A stretch of DNA of 64,000 bases, from contig JBCBRH010000024.1 in assembly GCA_039819785.1 (NCBI GenBank), positions 1 through 64,000 on the forward strand, in the 5' to 3' direction. Positions 17,845-27,002 of the stretch are shown here, in pieces (the first letter of the stretch is position 1; each line of letters begins with the position of its first letter). Made by a program: the position numbers and the translations under genes. The notes under the pieces are model-generated. The model was not told the DNA's origin and did not search any database. It saw only the letters and a list, made by a program, of their open reading frames with translations. The DNA comes from JBCBRD01 sp039819785 (GTDB lineage Bacteria > Pseudomonadota > Alphaproteobacteria > Rhizobiales > Hyphomicrobiaceae).

Positions 17845-20800
17845 TCAGCTGCTGCTTGCCAGGGCTGCAAGCTGACCTTCGAATTTTCGCAGTGATTGTT
17901 CGGCGCTATCCCAGCCTTCGACTTCGGACAGGTCGGCTGTATCCAATTCACGGATATGTGCCATCAGGAATTCTAGGCGCTGTTCATCGGTGGGCTCCAA
18001 AGTGCCATCGTCCATGTTGGCGTGGAGCTCATTTGCGATGTCTTCCAGAAGGTTGCGATACGCGCCGCCCGGCGACATCAAGAACAGCGTCCGGTAGGTC
18101 TTCAGGTTTTCGCTGAAATCATGCAGGGCCAACGACTGCTCGGGCGTGCGTGCGAATTGCTCCGGTGTGTCTTCATACGCCCGCTCGATGTTGCTCTTCA
18201 GCGACCGGTCGGCCTTGCTTACCGACTGCGCTTCAAGCGGCATCTGCATCAAGACCTTGGTCAACGCATCGCGCAGCAGGCGGACATCGAGTTCGCGGCC
18301 GACTTCCATGACGTCTTCAAGGTCACTGTCCTGGTAGCCAAGTTCGCTCGCGAAGTGATCGACCAGTTTTTGGTGAAAGGCATTGGGACCCAGTTCGCTA
18401 TCAGGTTCGGGTTCCCGCTCCAGTTCATAGTCACCGGATGGTGCGGCGGCTGGCGAGGGTTGAGCAAAGGATTGATTTTGGCTGTGATCGTCTGAGGTGC
18501 GCGGCTCCGAGTGAGGTGACGCGTTTCGCGATGCATCTGCCAGTAGATTGGTCGACGACTGCGCCAGCGTCGCGCGGCTCTCATTCAGGTCACCACCATC
18601 ACGGGTGTCCTGTGACGGTGGTGATTTTCCGACGGCGTGGGCCGACAGCGCATGGGCCAGTTCTTCGTGCGCGAAGCGGCGTTCTTCCCGGCCAACCGGG
18701 TTGGCTTCAGAAATCATGCACAGTGTCTTGTAAAGCTGACGGTGGACCTCGAACTCGTGGACGCGTTCGCCCTTGTTGTTCTGGCGCTGTTTGACAAAAC
18801 CGAGGGTCGATCCAGCATTCAGTGCGCGACGGACGACTGGAATTTGCCCTTCGGCGATGTGATGCAAATTCACTTCCGACGAGTATCCATCACCCATGTC
18901 GGTCATGGGATGCAGGTTGTTCAGGACGATTTCGGAATAAGCGCCCACATGCGGTTTCAAAGCGACCGAAAGCACGGATTTAAGCTCGACTTCGCGCTCC
19001 TGGTCCTTGGCGTCGTCGGCAAGCTGCTTGTTGCCTTCAAACTCGCGCTTGGCGACGATGGCCAAAAACTCCAAGAGTTCAGGACGGACGAGGTAGCGGC
19101 CCGGCATGTTGATGTCGCTGACCACAGCCCCGATGGAGCTGCCGGCGCTGAGCACATTTCGAACGGCATTTTCCTCCGGGTTATCCCGGCCTCGAAGGTA
19201 GGCTTCGTTCGTGAAGCCCTGGATGGGCGTTATGGGCTGCATGGCCCGCAGGGCGGCGCGCGCATTGCCATACTTGTTTGGTAGCAGCGCGTTTTCGATC
19301 GTCGCTTCCAACTGCTGTGCGCTGCGCGGCTTGTTGGATGGCACATCCTGAAGCGGCGAACGGACAGCGTTTGCGCCGAACAGGCCTGACATGAAGACGA
19401 GCGAGTCGATTGCGACTGCGATGGCGAGTGCGAGGTATGCGAGGCGGTTTCCGTCCTGGAACGCGTTCCAGGTGACCACAAAGCGGTGGGCCTTGTCGTC
19501 GCGGTTCAGCTCAGCGAGGTTGATTTGTTTGCGCAACGCTTCGGTGTTGTCGGACGAGAGGCCTGAATCTGACAGGCATCGGCGGGCAAAGTTGAACAGA
19601 TCATCGGCTGAGTTCTGTGCTTCGAGCTTGTCGCCGCCAGCGCAGCGATTGACGAAGACGGTTGCCCCTTCACGCAAGGCGAACAACGAGCCTGCCGCTT
19701 CGGCTGCCTGCTTTGGATCGCAGTCGATAGATCGGACGCGGTCTTTGGTTGCATCGACCGATAGAAGCGCGCCCAAGAGGCTCTGACACTGCGTGCGAAC
19801 CGCGGTCAAGCCGTCTCGTGTCGGATCTTGCCGGAAGGCGACTTTGGCTTTTTCAAAGGCTGGCAGGATGCGGGCTGGGTCCACATTGAGGAGCGATTCC
19901 TCGGTGGCCTGGATTTTTTTCGATGCAGCGATCCGTTGTTCCGCCGTCAATGCCTCCCCGCGCAGTTTGGCGATTTCACCATCGATCTGGGCAAGCTCGC
20001 CTTTCATGCTTGCAATCCGACGGTCGATGGCCGCGAGGCGTTCACGCGGGGCGCGCAATCTTTCCTGGGCCACCTGCAGTTGTGCCTCAATCCGGCCGAG
20101 TTGCGCGCGGGCCTCACGCCAGAGGCGTCCGCGGCCAGCTTTGCCGGAGCCTTCGACGCCTTTTTCCTCAGCCAGCATGACGGCGCGCTGCTCGTCCATG
20201 CGGCGGCGTACCTCGGATACGGCCTGGACTTGCTGCACGACCGCGGTCGACACTTCAGGACGACTGGCCTGCAAGCGCGACAGTTCCTCGGTCAGCTGCA
20301 TCTTCCGCGTGGTCAGACCGGCCTGCTGGGCGTTGGCTGATGAGCGACGGTTCTCTTGTTCCGCAATGCCCGCTTTTCGGTTTTCAAGCTTCTGGGTGAA
20401 GAACCTCTCAATATCGTCTTGGGAGCCCTGGGCAACGCTGGCCAGCTGTGACAGCTGCCGTTCGTAAGTTTGCCAGCCTTCGGTCGTAAACAGGCGCTGG
20501 CTCTCCATCAGCTGCTCGTTGGCAATTGTCTGGGAAATATCGGTCAGAATGCCGGAGACTTGGTTTTGGGCACGCAGCTCAGCGGCGCGTTGGCGCTCGG
20601 ATGCCGGGAAGATCGTTGAGAACAACGAGTCGAATGAGAAGAATACCGACGTCGTCATACAGGCCAGGAACATCACCCATAGAACGGCATTGCGCACGAT
20701 GATGCGAGAGGACTGCAGATAGGGTTGCGCGATTTCTGACTGGAACAACGCGATCAGTGCCAAGACACCGATGGCGATGGCGAAATAGGCGAGTTGCTCT

Positions 20801-21318
20801 GCGTTGAATGGCAATTTGCCCTGGATGAGCAGATAAATGATGCCAGCGACCACTAAGAACCCGATGGCGGCGGCAACGAACATCTCAGTGATGCTCACAG
20901 CCTTCGATGTGCCCGATGCGTTCATGCCCGTGGCAAAGCTTTCACCGATCAACCACGCGACGATCAGCATGACACCCTGGATGCCGAAGGTGATCATGAA
21001 TGAGAGTGCAGGTTCGCCCGTGAAATTCCGCATGCCGTCCCAGGTCGTCCAGCCGGACGCCAGTGACAGCACCACACCGGTGGCTCCCAAGAGGGCCAGC
21101 CGCCAATTTGCGAACATCGTGTCTTCGATGCCCGTAAACAGTCGCTTTGCGACGCGACCAATGAACCAATAGGACACAACCAGGACGAGGCTCAGGATGA
21201 GCCAAGACTGCCAATTCGCCGCCAGCGTTTCCATAATGGACGCGACTTCGGGCCCCACGGTCTCTGCCGCCGAAGTGGTTTGAGCGACCACGGTATTCAC
21301 GATCGGCACCAGATCCAT
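17845..21318 (-). CDS. 1157-aa membrane protein with long predicted periplasmic coiled coil, function unknown
   Basis: I do not recognise a named family with certainty. Six hydrophobic helices lie at about residues 37-54, 73-90, 105-125, 145-165, 174-193 and 209-229, then a seventh at 626-648. Positive charges (GRVAKRLF after helix 1) suggest an outside N-terminus, which places residues 230-625 in the periplasm and 649-1157 in the cytoplasm. The periplasmic part is coiled-coil-rich (about 300-475: many Glu, Arg, Gln, Ala) and ends with four cysteines (511, 533, 559, 581) that could form disulfides. The cytoplasmic part has a globular section to about 890, a disordered Ser/Pro/Glu-rich linker and a helical, acidic end. 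The helix-coil-helix layout recalls DUF4407-type proteins, but I cannot confirm that. The ATG at 21318 is the obvious start. Confidence 0.8.
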   Translation of the reverse strand: MDLVPIVNTVVAQTTSAAETVGPEVASIMETLAANWQSWLILSLVLVVSYWFIGRVAKRLFTGIEDTMFANWRLALLGATGVVLSLASGWTTWDGMRNFTGEPALSFMITFGIQGVMLIVAWLIGESFATGMNASGTSKAVSITEMFVAAAIGFLVVAGIIYLLIQGKLPFNAEQLAYFAIAIGVLALIALFQSEIAQPYLQSSRIIVRNAVLWVMFLACMTTSVFFSFDSLFSTIFPASERQRAAELRAQNQVSGILTDISQTIANEQLMESQRLFTTEGWQTYERQLSQLASVAQGSQDDIERFFTQKLENRKAGIAEQENRRSSANAQQAGLTTRKMQLTEELSRLQASRPEVSTAVVQQVQAVSEVRRRMDEQRAVMLAEEKGVEGSGKAGRGRLWREARAQLGRIEAQLQVAQERLRAPRERLAAIDRRIASMKGELAQIDGEIAKLRGEALTAEQRIAASKKIQATEESLLNVDPARILPAFEKAKVAFRQDPTRDGLTAVRTQCQSLLGALLSVDATKDRVRSIDCDPKQAAEAAGSLFALREGATVFVNRCAGGDKLEAQNSADDLFNFARRCLSDSGLSSDNTEALRKQINLAELNRDDKAHRFVVTWNAFQDGNRLAYLALAIAVAIDSLVFMSGLFGANAVRSPLQDVPSNKPRSAQQLEATIENALLPNKYGNARAALRAMQPITPIQGFTNEAYLRGRDNPEENAVRNVLSAGSSIGAVVSDINMPGRYLVRPELLEFLAIVAKREFEGNKQLADDAKDQEREVELKSVLSVALKPHVGAYSEIVLNNLHPMTDMGDGYSSEVNLHHIAEGQIPVVRRALNAGSTLGFVKQRQNNKGERVHEFEVHRQLYKTLCMISEANPVGREERRFAHEELAHALSAHAVGKSPPSQDTRDGGDLNESRATLAQSSTNLLADASRNASPHSEPRTSDDHSQNQSFAQPSPAAAPSGDYELEREPEPDSELGPNAFHQKLVDHFASELGYQDSDLEDVMEVGRELDVRLLRDALTKVLMQMPLEAQSVSKADRSLKSNIERAYEDTPEQFARTPEQSLALHDFSENLKTYRTLFLMSPGGAYRNLLEDIANELHANMDDGTLEPTDEQRLEFLMAHIRELDTADLSEVEGWDSAEQSLRKFEGQLAALASSS

Positions 21319-21650
21319 GCCCTCAAGCCTCCAAACGCATTCGCCCTATTTGCACGTGTAAGGCGGTGTCCTTGCAAAACACGTGCGCGCCACCTGCGAT
21401 GCGAACGTCTTTGTGGTGTGGTCATGTTTCCTGGACAGTGATTCGGGCATCGAAACGTCCCACTTCACCGGGCAGCTGCGGCCCGCATGGGTATCAGCTG
21501 GGAGTTTAACCGCCGATGAACCGCCGCCGGAGCACCTGCACCATCTACGCAATCCGCATTACCTTTGCATCGTCACCACACTAACGCAGTGAACGCGGCC
21601 CGTCAGGCCTTTGCAGGGCTAAATTGAGGCCAGCGTCAACATCTCGCGGG
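21319..21650. other. 332-bp gene-free region upstream of the giant membrane gene
   Basis: This holds the promoter side of the giant gene and the 3' side of the thiolase gene. Apart from the inverted repeat at 21352-21386, I see no gene, RNA or clear promoter in it. Confidence 0.5.
21352..21386. promoter_or_regulatory. Inverted repeat GCACGTGT-N19-ACACGTGC
   Basis: Eight-base perfect arms (21352-21359 and 21379-21386), each containing a CACGTG core, begin 34 bp upstream of the giant gene's start codon. It could be an operator bound by a dimer pair or a hairpin in the 5' leader. No regulator is adjacent, so the role is open. Confidence 0.4.
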
Positions 21651-22868
21651 TTACGGTTTCTCCCCCGCCGCTTCAAATAAGGCGGCTAGGCCAAGTCCGC
21701 CCCGTGCGCCAAGCGCTGCAACCCCGAATTGTGGCCTGTTTGGAGGGGTTTTGTCTGTCTCCGAGAGACCTGCAGCACCCATTGCCGTTGACCGGCGGCA
21801 CATCGTGGTAAACAGCCGCACAACGAGGACCGCACCGGCGGCCCCAAACGGATGCCCTCGCACCAGTGCGCCACCATCGGCGTTTACCAAGTCATCATCG
21901 AGCCCTAATTCGCTGGAAAAGGCGATTGCCTGGGCGGCAGAGGTTTCGCTGAGTTCGACGCAACCTATGCTCTTGGGGTTAAAGCCTTCGACGCGGCTAT
22001 AGAGTTTTTGGACGACTTGAATGGGCGCGAAGGCCACATCGCCGGGGCCGACCCCGCAGCTTGCCGAATTGACGAGCCTCAACGCCGGTGGCCGCCCGAG
22101 TCTTTCCCATACGTCCCCATCGACGATCACGACGAAGGCCGCGCCGTCGTTCAGCGCGGATGTATTGCCCGGTGTCAGCGTTCCCTCGCCGTCGAAGTAG
22201 GGGGCAAGATCGGTCAGGTCTTCCAGATCTGGATCGTCGAAGGTGGTCTCATCGCGGATTTCATCGGCGTTTTTCCGGATTGGGACAATTTCGCTCAGGA
22301 AGCGCTTATCGGTTCGCGCGCGGGCTGCCTTCTGGTGGGACTTCCAGGCAAAAGCATCCTGCTGGCCGCGTGAGATTCCAAGCCGCTTTGATAAATCTTC
22401 AACCGCTTCAAAGACCTGCGAGGCTGCCTCGTCATGGTCATCACCCGTATCGACGCCGATAAAGTGGGGCACCTGATGCAGACGCCGCGGCTTGGCGATA
22501 CGCCACGGGGCTGTCGACAGACTTTCAGCGCCGCCTGCCACGATGACGCTGGCATCGCCCAATTCTACCGCGCGTACTCCGGCCAGAATTGCATCGAGCC
22601 CGGATGCGCATTGCCGATCCATTGTCAGGGCTGAGGCGGTCGCAGGGAGCCCGGCAGCCAATGCAATGAGGCGGGCTGGATTGCCGCCCTGGCTGGCGTT
22701 GCCGATGATCAGATCATCGACCTGAGATGCTTCCAGCCCCGCGTCGGCAAGGGCTGCGCCGAGAACTGGCACGGCGAGATCTTCAAGGCGGCGGTTGCGG
22801 TGCAAACCCCCGACGCGGCCAAGCGCACTGCGGCGCGCTGCAATGATATAAGCGGTACGAGATGACAT
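21651..22868 (-). CDS. Atypical thiolase-family protein
   Basis: The 405-aa protein has the thiolase fold and the acyl-accepting cysteine in MDRQCASGLDAI (Cys87), and a histidine in GGALVRGHPFGAAGA. Two landmarks differ from normal thiolases: the NEAFA block reads SETSA, and the C-terminal CxGGG motif that carries the second catalytic cysteine reads GARGGLG, so that cysteine is absent. A normal thiolase in the same window (35421-36608) keeps both. It may therefore be a specialised or non-condensing thiolase, or act with a partner protein. The ATG at 22868 is a natural start. It is divergent from zur and shows no sign of frame damage. Confidence 0.85.
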   Translation of the reverse strand: MSSRTAYIIAARRSALGRVGGLHRNRRLEDLAVPVLGAALADAGLEASQVDDLIIGNASQGGNPARLIALAAGLPATASALTMDRQCASGLDAILAGVRAVELGDASVIVAGGAESLSTAPWRIAKPRRLHQVPHFIGVDTGDDHDEAASQVFEAVEDLSKRLGISRGQQDAFAWKSHQKAARARTDKRFLSEIVPIRKNADEIRDETTFDDPDLEDLTDLAPYFDGEGTLTPGNTSALNDGAAFVVIVDGDVWERLGRPPALRLVNSASCGVGPGDVAFAPIQVVQKLYSRVEGFNPKSIGCVELSETSAAQAIAFSSELGLDDDLVNADGGALVRGHPFGAAGAVLVVRLFTTMCRRSTAMGAAGLSETDKTPPNRPQFGVAALGARGGLGLAALFEAAGEKP

Positions 22869-23110
22869 CTAACAAAGCCAATTGATGCGACGCCGCCGGG
22901 ACCACGCTGATCGGCGCTGAGGCAAACAAAATTCTGCTCAGCCAGCCCCGCGTTCAACCCCGGCAATTCACGGTTGGTCTAGACGGCCACAGCATCAAAT
23001 AATCAGTGCGAAACTAAGGCGTGGGCCTTCTATCAGCCTTGGCTGGGCATGGTGTCTCAAGTTTCGCCGTGAAATGGTGTAGTGTAACACCTCGGTTGTG
23101 CGGTATTTAC

Positions 23111-23127
23111 TGCTTTAAGATATAACA
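23111..23127. promoter_or_regulatory. Candidate Zur operator
   Basis: TGCTTTAAGATATAACA is an imperfect 7-3-7 palindrome (5 of 7 arm pairs) whose right half, TATAACA, resembles known Zur half-sites. It lies 15 bp before the zur start codon, where autoregulation would act. The match is suggestive only. Confidence 0.35.
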
Positions 23128-23142
23128 AAACATCGGTCAAAA

Positions 23143-23664
23143 ATGAAAAAAGCCGCTCCGGGTCAAGCTGCGCCAGCCGCAGCCGGTGACGTCGACAACA
23201 ATCTTGCGGAAACCGTTTTGCGCGCAAAGGATGTATTTCAGGAGAGGAACCTGAGATTTACAGAGTTGCGGGAACAGGTCTTCAAGGAGATCGCTGCGAT
23301 CCGTGGGTCGATTGGGGCGTATGAAATTTTGGAACGGCTTTCGAAGAAGGGCACGCGGCTGGCGCCTATCTCCGTTTACCGTTCGATTGATGCCCTGATG
23401 GATGCAGGCGTCATTCATCGGCTTGAAAGCAAGAACGCCTATTTTGCCTGCCGACGGCATGAACACGACGCGGTTGGGCGCCCAATCTTCCTGGCTTGCG
23501 AAGAGTGCGGCGCCGTTCGCGAAGTTCCCGCGCAGCAGGTTTTTGATGAAATTCGTGATTTGGCTTTAAGTGTCGGCTTCCAAACCAAGGTCAAGTTCGT
23601 CGAGGTCTCCGGTCTCTGCTCGAACTGCAAGGACGTTGCGCCTGACGGCTCACAAGCCGAATAA
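23143..23664 (+). CDS. zur: Zinc-responsive Fur-family regulator (Zur)
   Basis: The 173-aa protein is a Fur-family winged-helix repressor: the DNA-recognition region is APISVYRSIDALMDAGVIHR (about residues 83-102), followed by FACRRHEHD and LACEECGAV, with a second cysteine pair CSNC near residue 163 for structural zinc. The extended N-terminus (about 25 Ala/Pro-rich residues) is unusual but not damaging. I call it Zur rather than Fur because the next genes on the same strand are znuC and znuB. It probably represses zinc uptake when zinc is sufficient, and likely itself through the palindrome just upstream. No strong Shine-Dalgarno is seen before the ATG. Confidence 0.85.
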   Translation: MKKAAPGQAAPAAAGDVDNNLAETVLRAKDVFQERNLRFTELREQVFKEIAAIRGSIGAYEILERLSKKGTRLAPISVYRSIDALMDAGVIHRLESKNAYFACRRHEHDAVGRPIFLACEECGAVREVPAQQVFDEIRDLALSVGFQTKVKFVEVSGLCSNCKDVAPDGSQAE

Positions 23665-23789
23665 TTCCAGTCCGGAGTTCTATGTTTCCGGGTCGGCGCA
23701 TGGCATGGCTTGGGCCGCTGGCCTTTAGCCCAAGCTGTTATCATTACGTGGCTTTCCTCGCTTAATTTTCAAACTCATAGGGTTCACGC

Positions 23790-24710
23790 GTGCCGTCACC
23801 GCAACCTACACTGTCGCAGGCTCAAAGCATGGCCAATACCGCCGGGACGCTACCTGCCAATGGCTCCGGTGCCCTATCCCGGTCAGGCCCGCCAAAAACG
23901 GGTGCCGCTGAGCCAAAGGCGTTGCTCACCCTTAAAGACGTTGGCGTTACGCTCAATTCCAGCATTTTGCTGACCGACATCAACCTGACGATCTTTGCTG
24001 GAGAAATCCTGACGATCATCGGCCCGAATGGCGGTGGGAAAACGACGCTGGTTCGGGTGTTGCTCGGCCTGCAACCACCGACGACGGGTACACTTGAGCG
24101 GCACGGCGATGTCCGGGTTGGTTATGTTCCACAACGGTTTGAACGCCACATGGCCATGCCGATTACGGCTGGTAATTTCCTTGCGCTCGGCCATGGCACA
24201 TCGGCTGAGGATATCAGGACGGCACTGGCGGAATGCGGTGCATCACATGTGTTTGAGACCCAGCTGTCACAGCTTTCTGGCGGGGAATTGCAACGCGTTT
24301 TGCTCACCCGGGCGCTGTTGCGCAAACCTGATTTGCTGGTGCTCGATGAACCCGTTCGCGGCGTTGACCATATGGGGGAGGCTGATCTTTACAATCTGAT
24401 TGGCCGCTTACGAAGAGAGCGCGGCTTCAGCGTTGTGTTGGTCAGCCACGACCTGCACGTTGTTATGGCGGCCAGTGACCGGGTCATCTGCCTCAACAAG
24501 CATATCTGCTGCTCCGGCAAGCCGGTCACCGTTGCGCAACAGCCTGAGTATGCACACATGTTCGGCAAGGAAGCGGCCGCGGCGTTTGCGGTCTACGAAC
24601 ACCACCACGACCATGCCCACGACATCTCCGGCGATCCTTTGCCTGACGGCGAGACGTCCGCTGACGAGTGCTGCGGACATGGTGATCACGGCCACGGCCC
24701 GAAGAGCTAG
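23790..24710 (+). CDS. znuC: Zinc ABC transporter ATP-binding protein
   Basis: ZnuC powers high-affinity zinc import. The 306-aa protein has Walker A GPNGGGKTT (about residues 77-85), a Q-loop in VGYVPQRFERH, the ABC signature LSGGELQR, Walker B LLVLDEP and the switch histidine in LVSHDLHVV. The CCSG segment and the His-rich tail (HHHDHAHD, then HGDHGHG) suit zinc handling. The conserved ABC domain begins near residue 43, so the first 40 residues are an unusual Ala/Gly/Pro-rich extension; the GTG at 23790 or the ATG at 23829 could be the true start. It lies between zur and znuB. The znuA binding-protein gene is not adjacent. Confidence 0.92.
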   Translation: MPSPQPTLSQAQSMANTAGTLPANGSGALSRSGPPKTGAAEPKALLTLKDVGVTLNSSILLTDINLTIFAGEILTIIGPNGGGKTTLVRVLLGLQPPTTGTLERHGDVRVGYVPQRFERHMAMPITAGNFLALGHGTSAEDIRTALAECGASHVFETQLSQLSGGELQRVLLTRALLRKPDLLVLDEPVRGVDHMGEADLYNLIGRLRRERGFSVVLVSHDLHVVMAASDRVICLNKHICCSGKPVTVAQQPEYAHMFGKEAAAAFAVYEHHHDHAHDISGDPLPDGETSADECCGHGDHGHGPKS

Positions 24711-24720
24711 AGCACGCCCG

Positions 24721-25512
24721 ATGGAGCCATTTCTGCTGCGCGCGCTTTTGGCCGCGATTGGTCTTGCAATTATCGCTGCGCCTTTCGGCTGCATGGTGGT
24801 GTGGAACCGCATGGCGTATTTTGGTGAGACCATTGCCCAGGCCGGCCTCATTGGCGTTGCGTTGTCGTTAGCATTCTCGCTCGATCTGACGCTCGGGATA
24901 TCCGTGGCAGCCCTAGCGGTGGCAGGGCTTGTGTTCATTCTTAGCCGGCAGCACCTCGTGCCCATCGATGCCGTGCTCGGCCTCACACATTATGGCGCAT
25001 TGGCTACCGGCATCATTGCAACGGCTGCCCTTTCTGGTCCGTCACTCGACCTGCGCGCCTATCTGTTCGGTGACTTGTTTGCCGTCCAGTCATCTGACCT
25101 GTTCGTCATCTACATCGGCGGGGCTTTGGTTCTGGCCGCCCTCTGGCTGATCTGGCAGCCTTTGTTGCGGCTGACCGTTCATGAGGACCTCGCCGCAGCT
25201 GAAGGTGTGCCTCGTGATGCCTACCGGGCGGTGTTCATGGCTTTATTGGCACTGACAATCGCGTTTACCATTAAGATCGTGGGCATCCTGCTTGTGATTG
25301 CGTTCATGATCGTGCCTGCGGTGGCGGCCCGCGCTTTTGCCGGGTCACCCATCAAAATGGTGATGTTGTCGGCGACAATCGGGATCGGCTGTGTGGTGAT
25401 GGGCCTGTGGGGGTCGTGGACCTTCGATGCACCTGGCGGGCCGGCGATCGTGCTGGCCATGTCACTTGCAGCAGTTGTCTCGCTCGTCATTTCTACGCTA
25501 CGGGCGCGATAA
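24721..25512 (+). CDS. znuB: Zinc ABC transporter membrane protein
   Basis: The 263-aa ABC-3-type permease forms the membrane channel of the zinc importer with ZnuC. About eight hydrophobic helices are visible. The stretch AAPFGCMVVWNRMAYFGETI near residue 20-39 and AAAEGVPRDAYRA (the cytoplasmic coupling region, about residue 160) are characteristic of the family, as is the late helix IVGILLVIAFMIVPAVAARA. The ATG at 24721 is 10 bp after the znuC stop; the frame is open upstream through znuC but that part is only a shadow of znuC. znuC and znuB clearly form one transcript. Confidence 0.93.
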   Translation: MEPFLLRALLAAIGLAIIAAPFGCMVVWNRMAYFGETIAQAGLIGVALSLAFSLDLTLGISVAALAVAGLVFILSRQHLVPIDAVLGLTHYGALATGIIATAALSGPSLDLRAYLFGDLFAVQSSDLFVIYIGGALVLAALWLIWQPLLRLTVHEDLAAAEGVPRDAYRAVFMALLALTIAFTIKIVGILLVIAFMIVPAVAARAFAGSPIKMVMLSATIGIGCVVMGLWGSWTFDAPGGPAIVLAMSLAAVVSLVISTLRAR

Positions 25513-25682
25513 GCTCTGCGTGGCTTTATGGCTGACATTAGCCCTGCCATTGGGGCTGGCAACGGGCCTTGCTAACGGAAGTGCAACTGGCGGTTTTCAA
25601 TGCCCTGATCTACCAATGCTTCAAACATCGTGATCGAATACAAAGCGATGATAACAGACCTTTATCCCAGGCGAGATGCACC

Positions 25683-27002
25683 ATGACTGCTCAGAGTACA
25701 TTGCCTCCGACACCGGCTTCGCCCGATTTCATTGCGCCACGTCGCAGAAGCGTTGCGGTCGACGTCGGTGGCGTGGTTGTCGGCGGTGACGCCCCGGTTG
25801 TTGTGCAGTCCATGACGAACACCGATACGGCCGACATTGGCCGGACGGTGCAACAGGTCGCGAGCCTCGCGCGGGCGGGTTCTGAACTGGTTCGTATTAC
25901 GGTGGACCGCGATGAGGCCGCAAAGGCCGTTCCAGCCATTCGCGAGCAGTTGGATAAACACGGGATCGACGTGCCGCTCGTTGGCGACTTTCACTATATC
26001 GGTCACAAGCTGCTCGCCGACCATCCCGATTGCGCCAAGGCGCTTGCGAAATATCGGATCAATCCCGGCAACGTTGGGTTCAAAGACAAGAAGGACAAAC
26101 AGTTTTCGGCCATCATCGAGATGGCGCTGAAATACGACAAGCCCGTTCGCATCGGCGTCAACTGGGGTTCACTGGATCAGGATCTGCTCACACATCTTAT
26201 GGATGAAAACGCGCAATCATCGACGCCGATGGATGCCCGCGCGGTCATGCATGAAGCGATGGTGCAATCGGCCTTGATGTCGGCTGAGCGGGCCGAGGAG
26301 TTGGGTCTTGGTGCAAACCGCATCATCATCTCGGCCAAGGTGTCGGCGGTGCAGGACTTGATCGCGACCTACACGCACTTAGCTAAGCGGTGTGACTACG
26401 CCCTTCACCTGGGCCTCACAGAAGCGGGCATGGGCTCAAAGGGCATTGTCGCCTCATCTGCCGCGATGGGGGTTCTTCTCCAGCAGGGTATCGGCGATAC
26501 CATCCGCTTTTCGCTCACTCCTGAACCAGGCGGTGATCGTACGGTTGAAGTGCAAGCCGCACAGGAACTGCTGCAGACGATGGGATTGCGGGCCTTCGTT
26601 CCGGTGGTGGCCGCGTGCCCCGGATGCGGGCGAACAACATCAACGACGTTCCAGGAACTTGCGCGCGATGTTCAAAACATGATCCGCGATTGCATGCCGG
26701 ACTGGAAGGCGCGTTACCCGGGGATTGAAAACCTCAACCTCGCGGTTATGGGCTGCATCGTCAACGGGCCTGGTGAATCCAAGCACGCCGACATTGGAAT
26801 TTCACTCCCAGGGACCGGTGAAAGCCCGGCCGCACCGGTTTTCGTGGATGGCAAGAAGGCGCTGACCCTGCGTGGGGACAGCATTTCAGATGACTTCAAG
26901 GCCCTTGTTGAAGACTACATCGAGAACCGCTTTTCACATGGCCGGCCACCAGGTGAACGGCTGACCAAACCAACGGCGGCGGTCGCGCCGGAAACGGTTT
27001 GA
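25683..27002 (+). CDS. ispG: 4-hydroxy-3-methylbut-2-enyl diphosphate synthase (IspG/GcpE)
   Basis: IspG is the iron-sulfur enzyme of the non-mevalonate isoprenoid pathway that converts methylerythritol cyclodiphosphate to HMBPP. The 439-aa protein shows VVVQSMTNTDTAD near the N-terminus, RINPGNVGF and HLGLTEAGMG in the barrel, and the [4Fe-4S] ligands in ACPGCGRTT and MGCIVNGPGE, with the catalytic glutamate in the latter. The ATG at 25683 has AGGCGAG seven bases upstream, so the longer frame back to 25569 is rejected. It ends in a TGATG overlap with the histidine phosphatase. IspA (28941-29909) acts later in the same pathway. Confidence 0.95.
   Translation: MTAQSTLPPTPASPDFIAPRRRSVAVDVGGVVVGGDAPVVVQSMTNTDTADIGRTVQQVASLARAGSELVRITVDRDEAAKAVPAIREQLDKHGIDVPLVGDFHYIGHKLLADHPDCAKALAKYRINPGNVGFKDKKDKQFSAIIEMALKYDKPVRIGVNWGSLDQDLLTHLMDENAQSSTPMDARAVMHEAMVQSALMSAERAEELGLGANRIIISAKVSAVQDLIATYTHLAKRCDYALHLGLTEAGMGSKGIVASSAAMGVLLQQGIGDTIRFSLTPEPGGDRTVEVQAAQELLQTMGLRAFVPVVAACPGCGRTTSTTFQELARDVQNMIRDCMPDWKARYPGIENLNLAVMGCIVNGPGESKHADIGISLPGTGESPAAPVFVDGKKALTLRGDSISDDFKALVEDYIENRFSHGRPPGERLTKPTAAVAPETV

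Noticed and set aside
24400..24720. Upstream extension of the znuB frame through znuC
   Set aside because: The extension overlaps a well-supported znuC in another frame; the ATG at 24721 is the proper znuB start.
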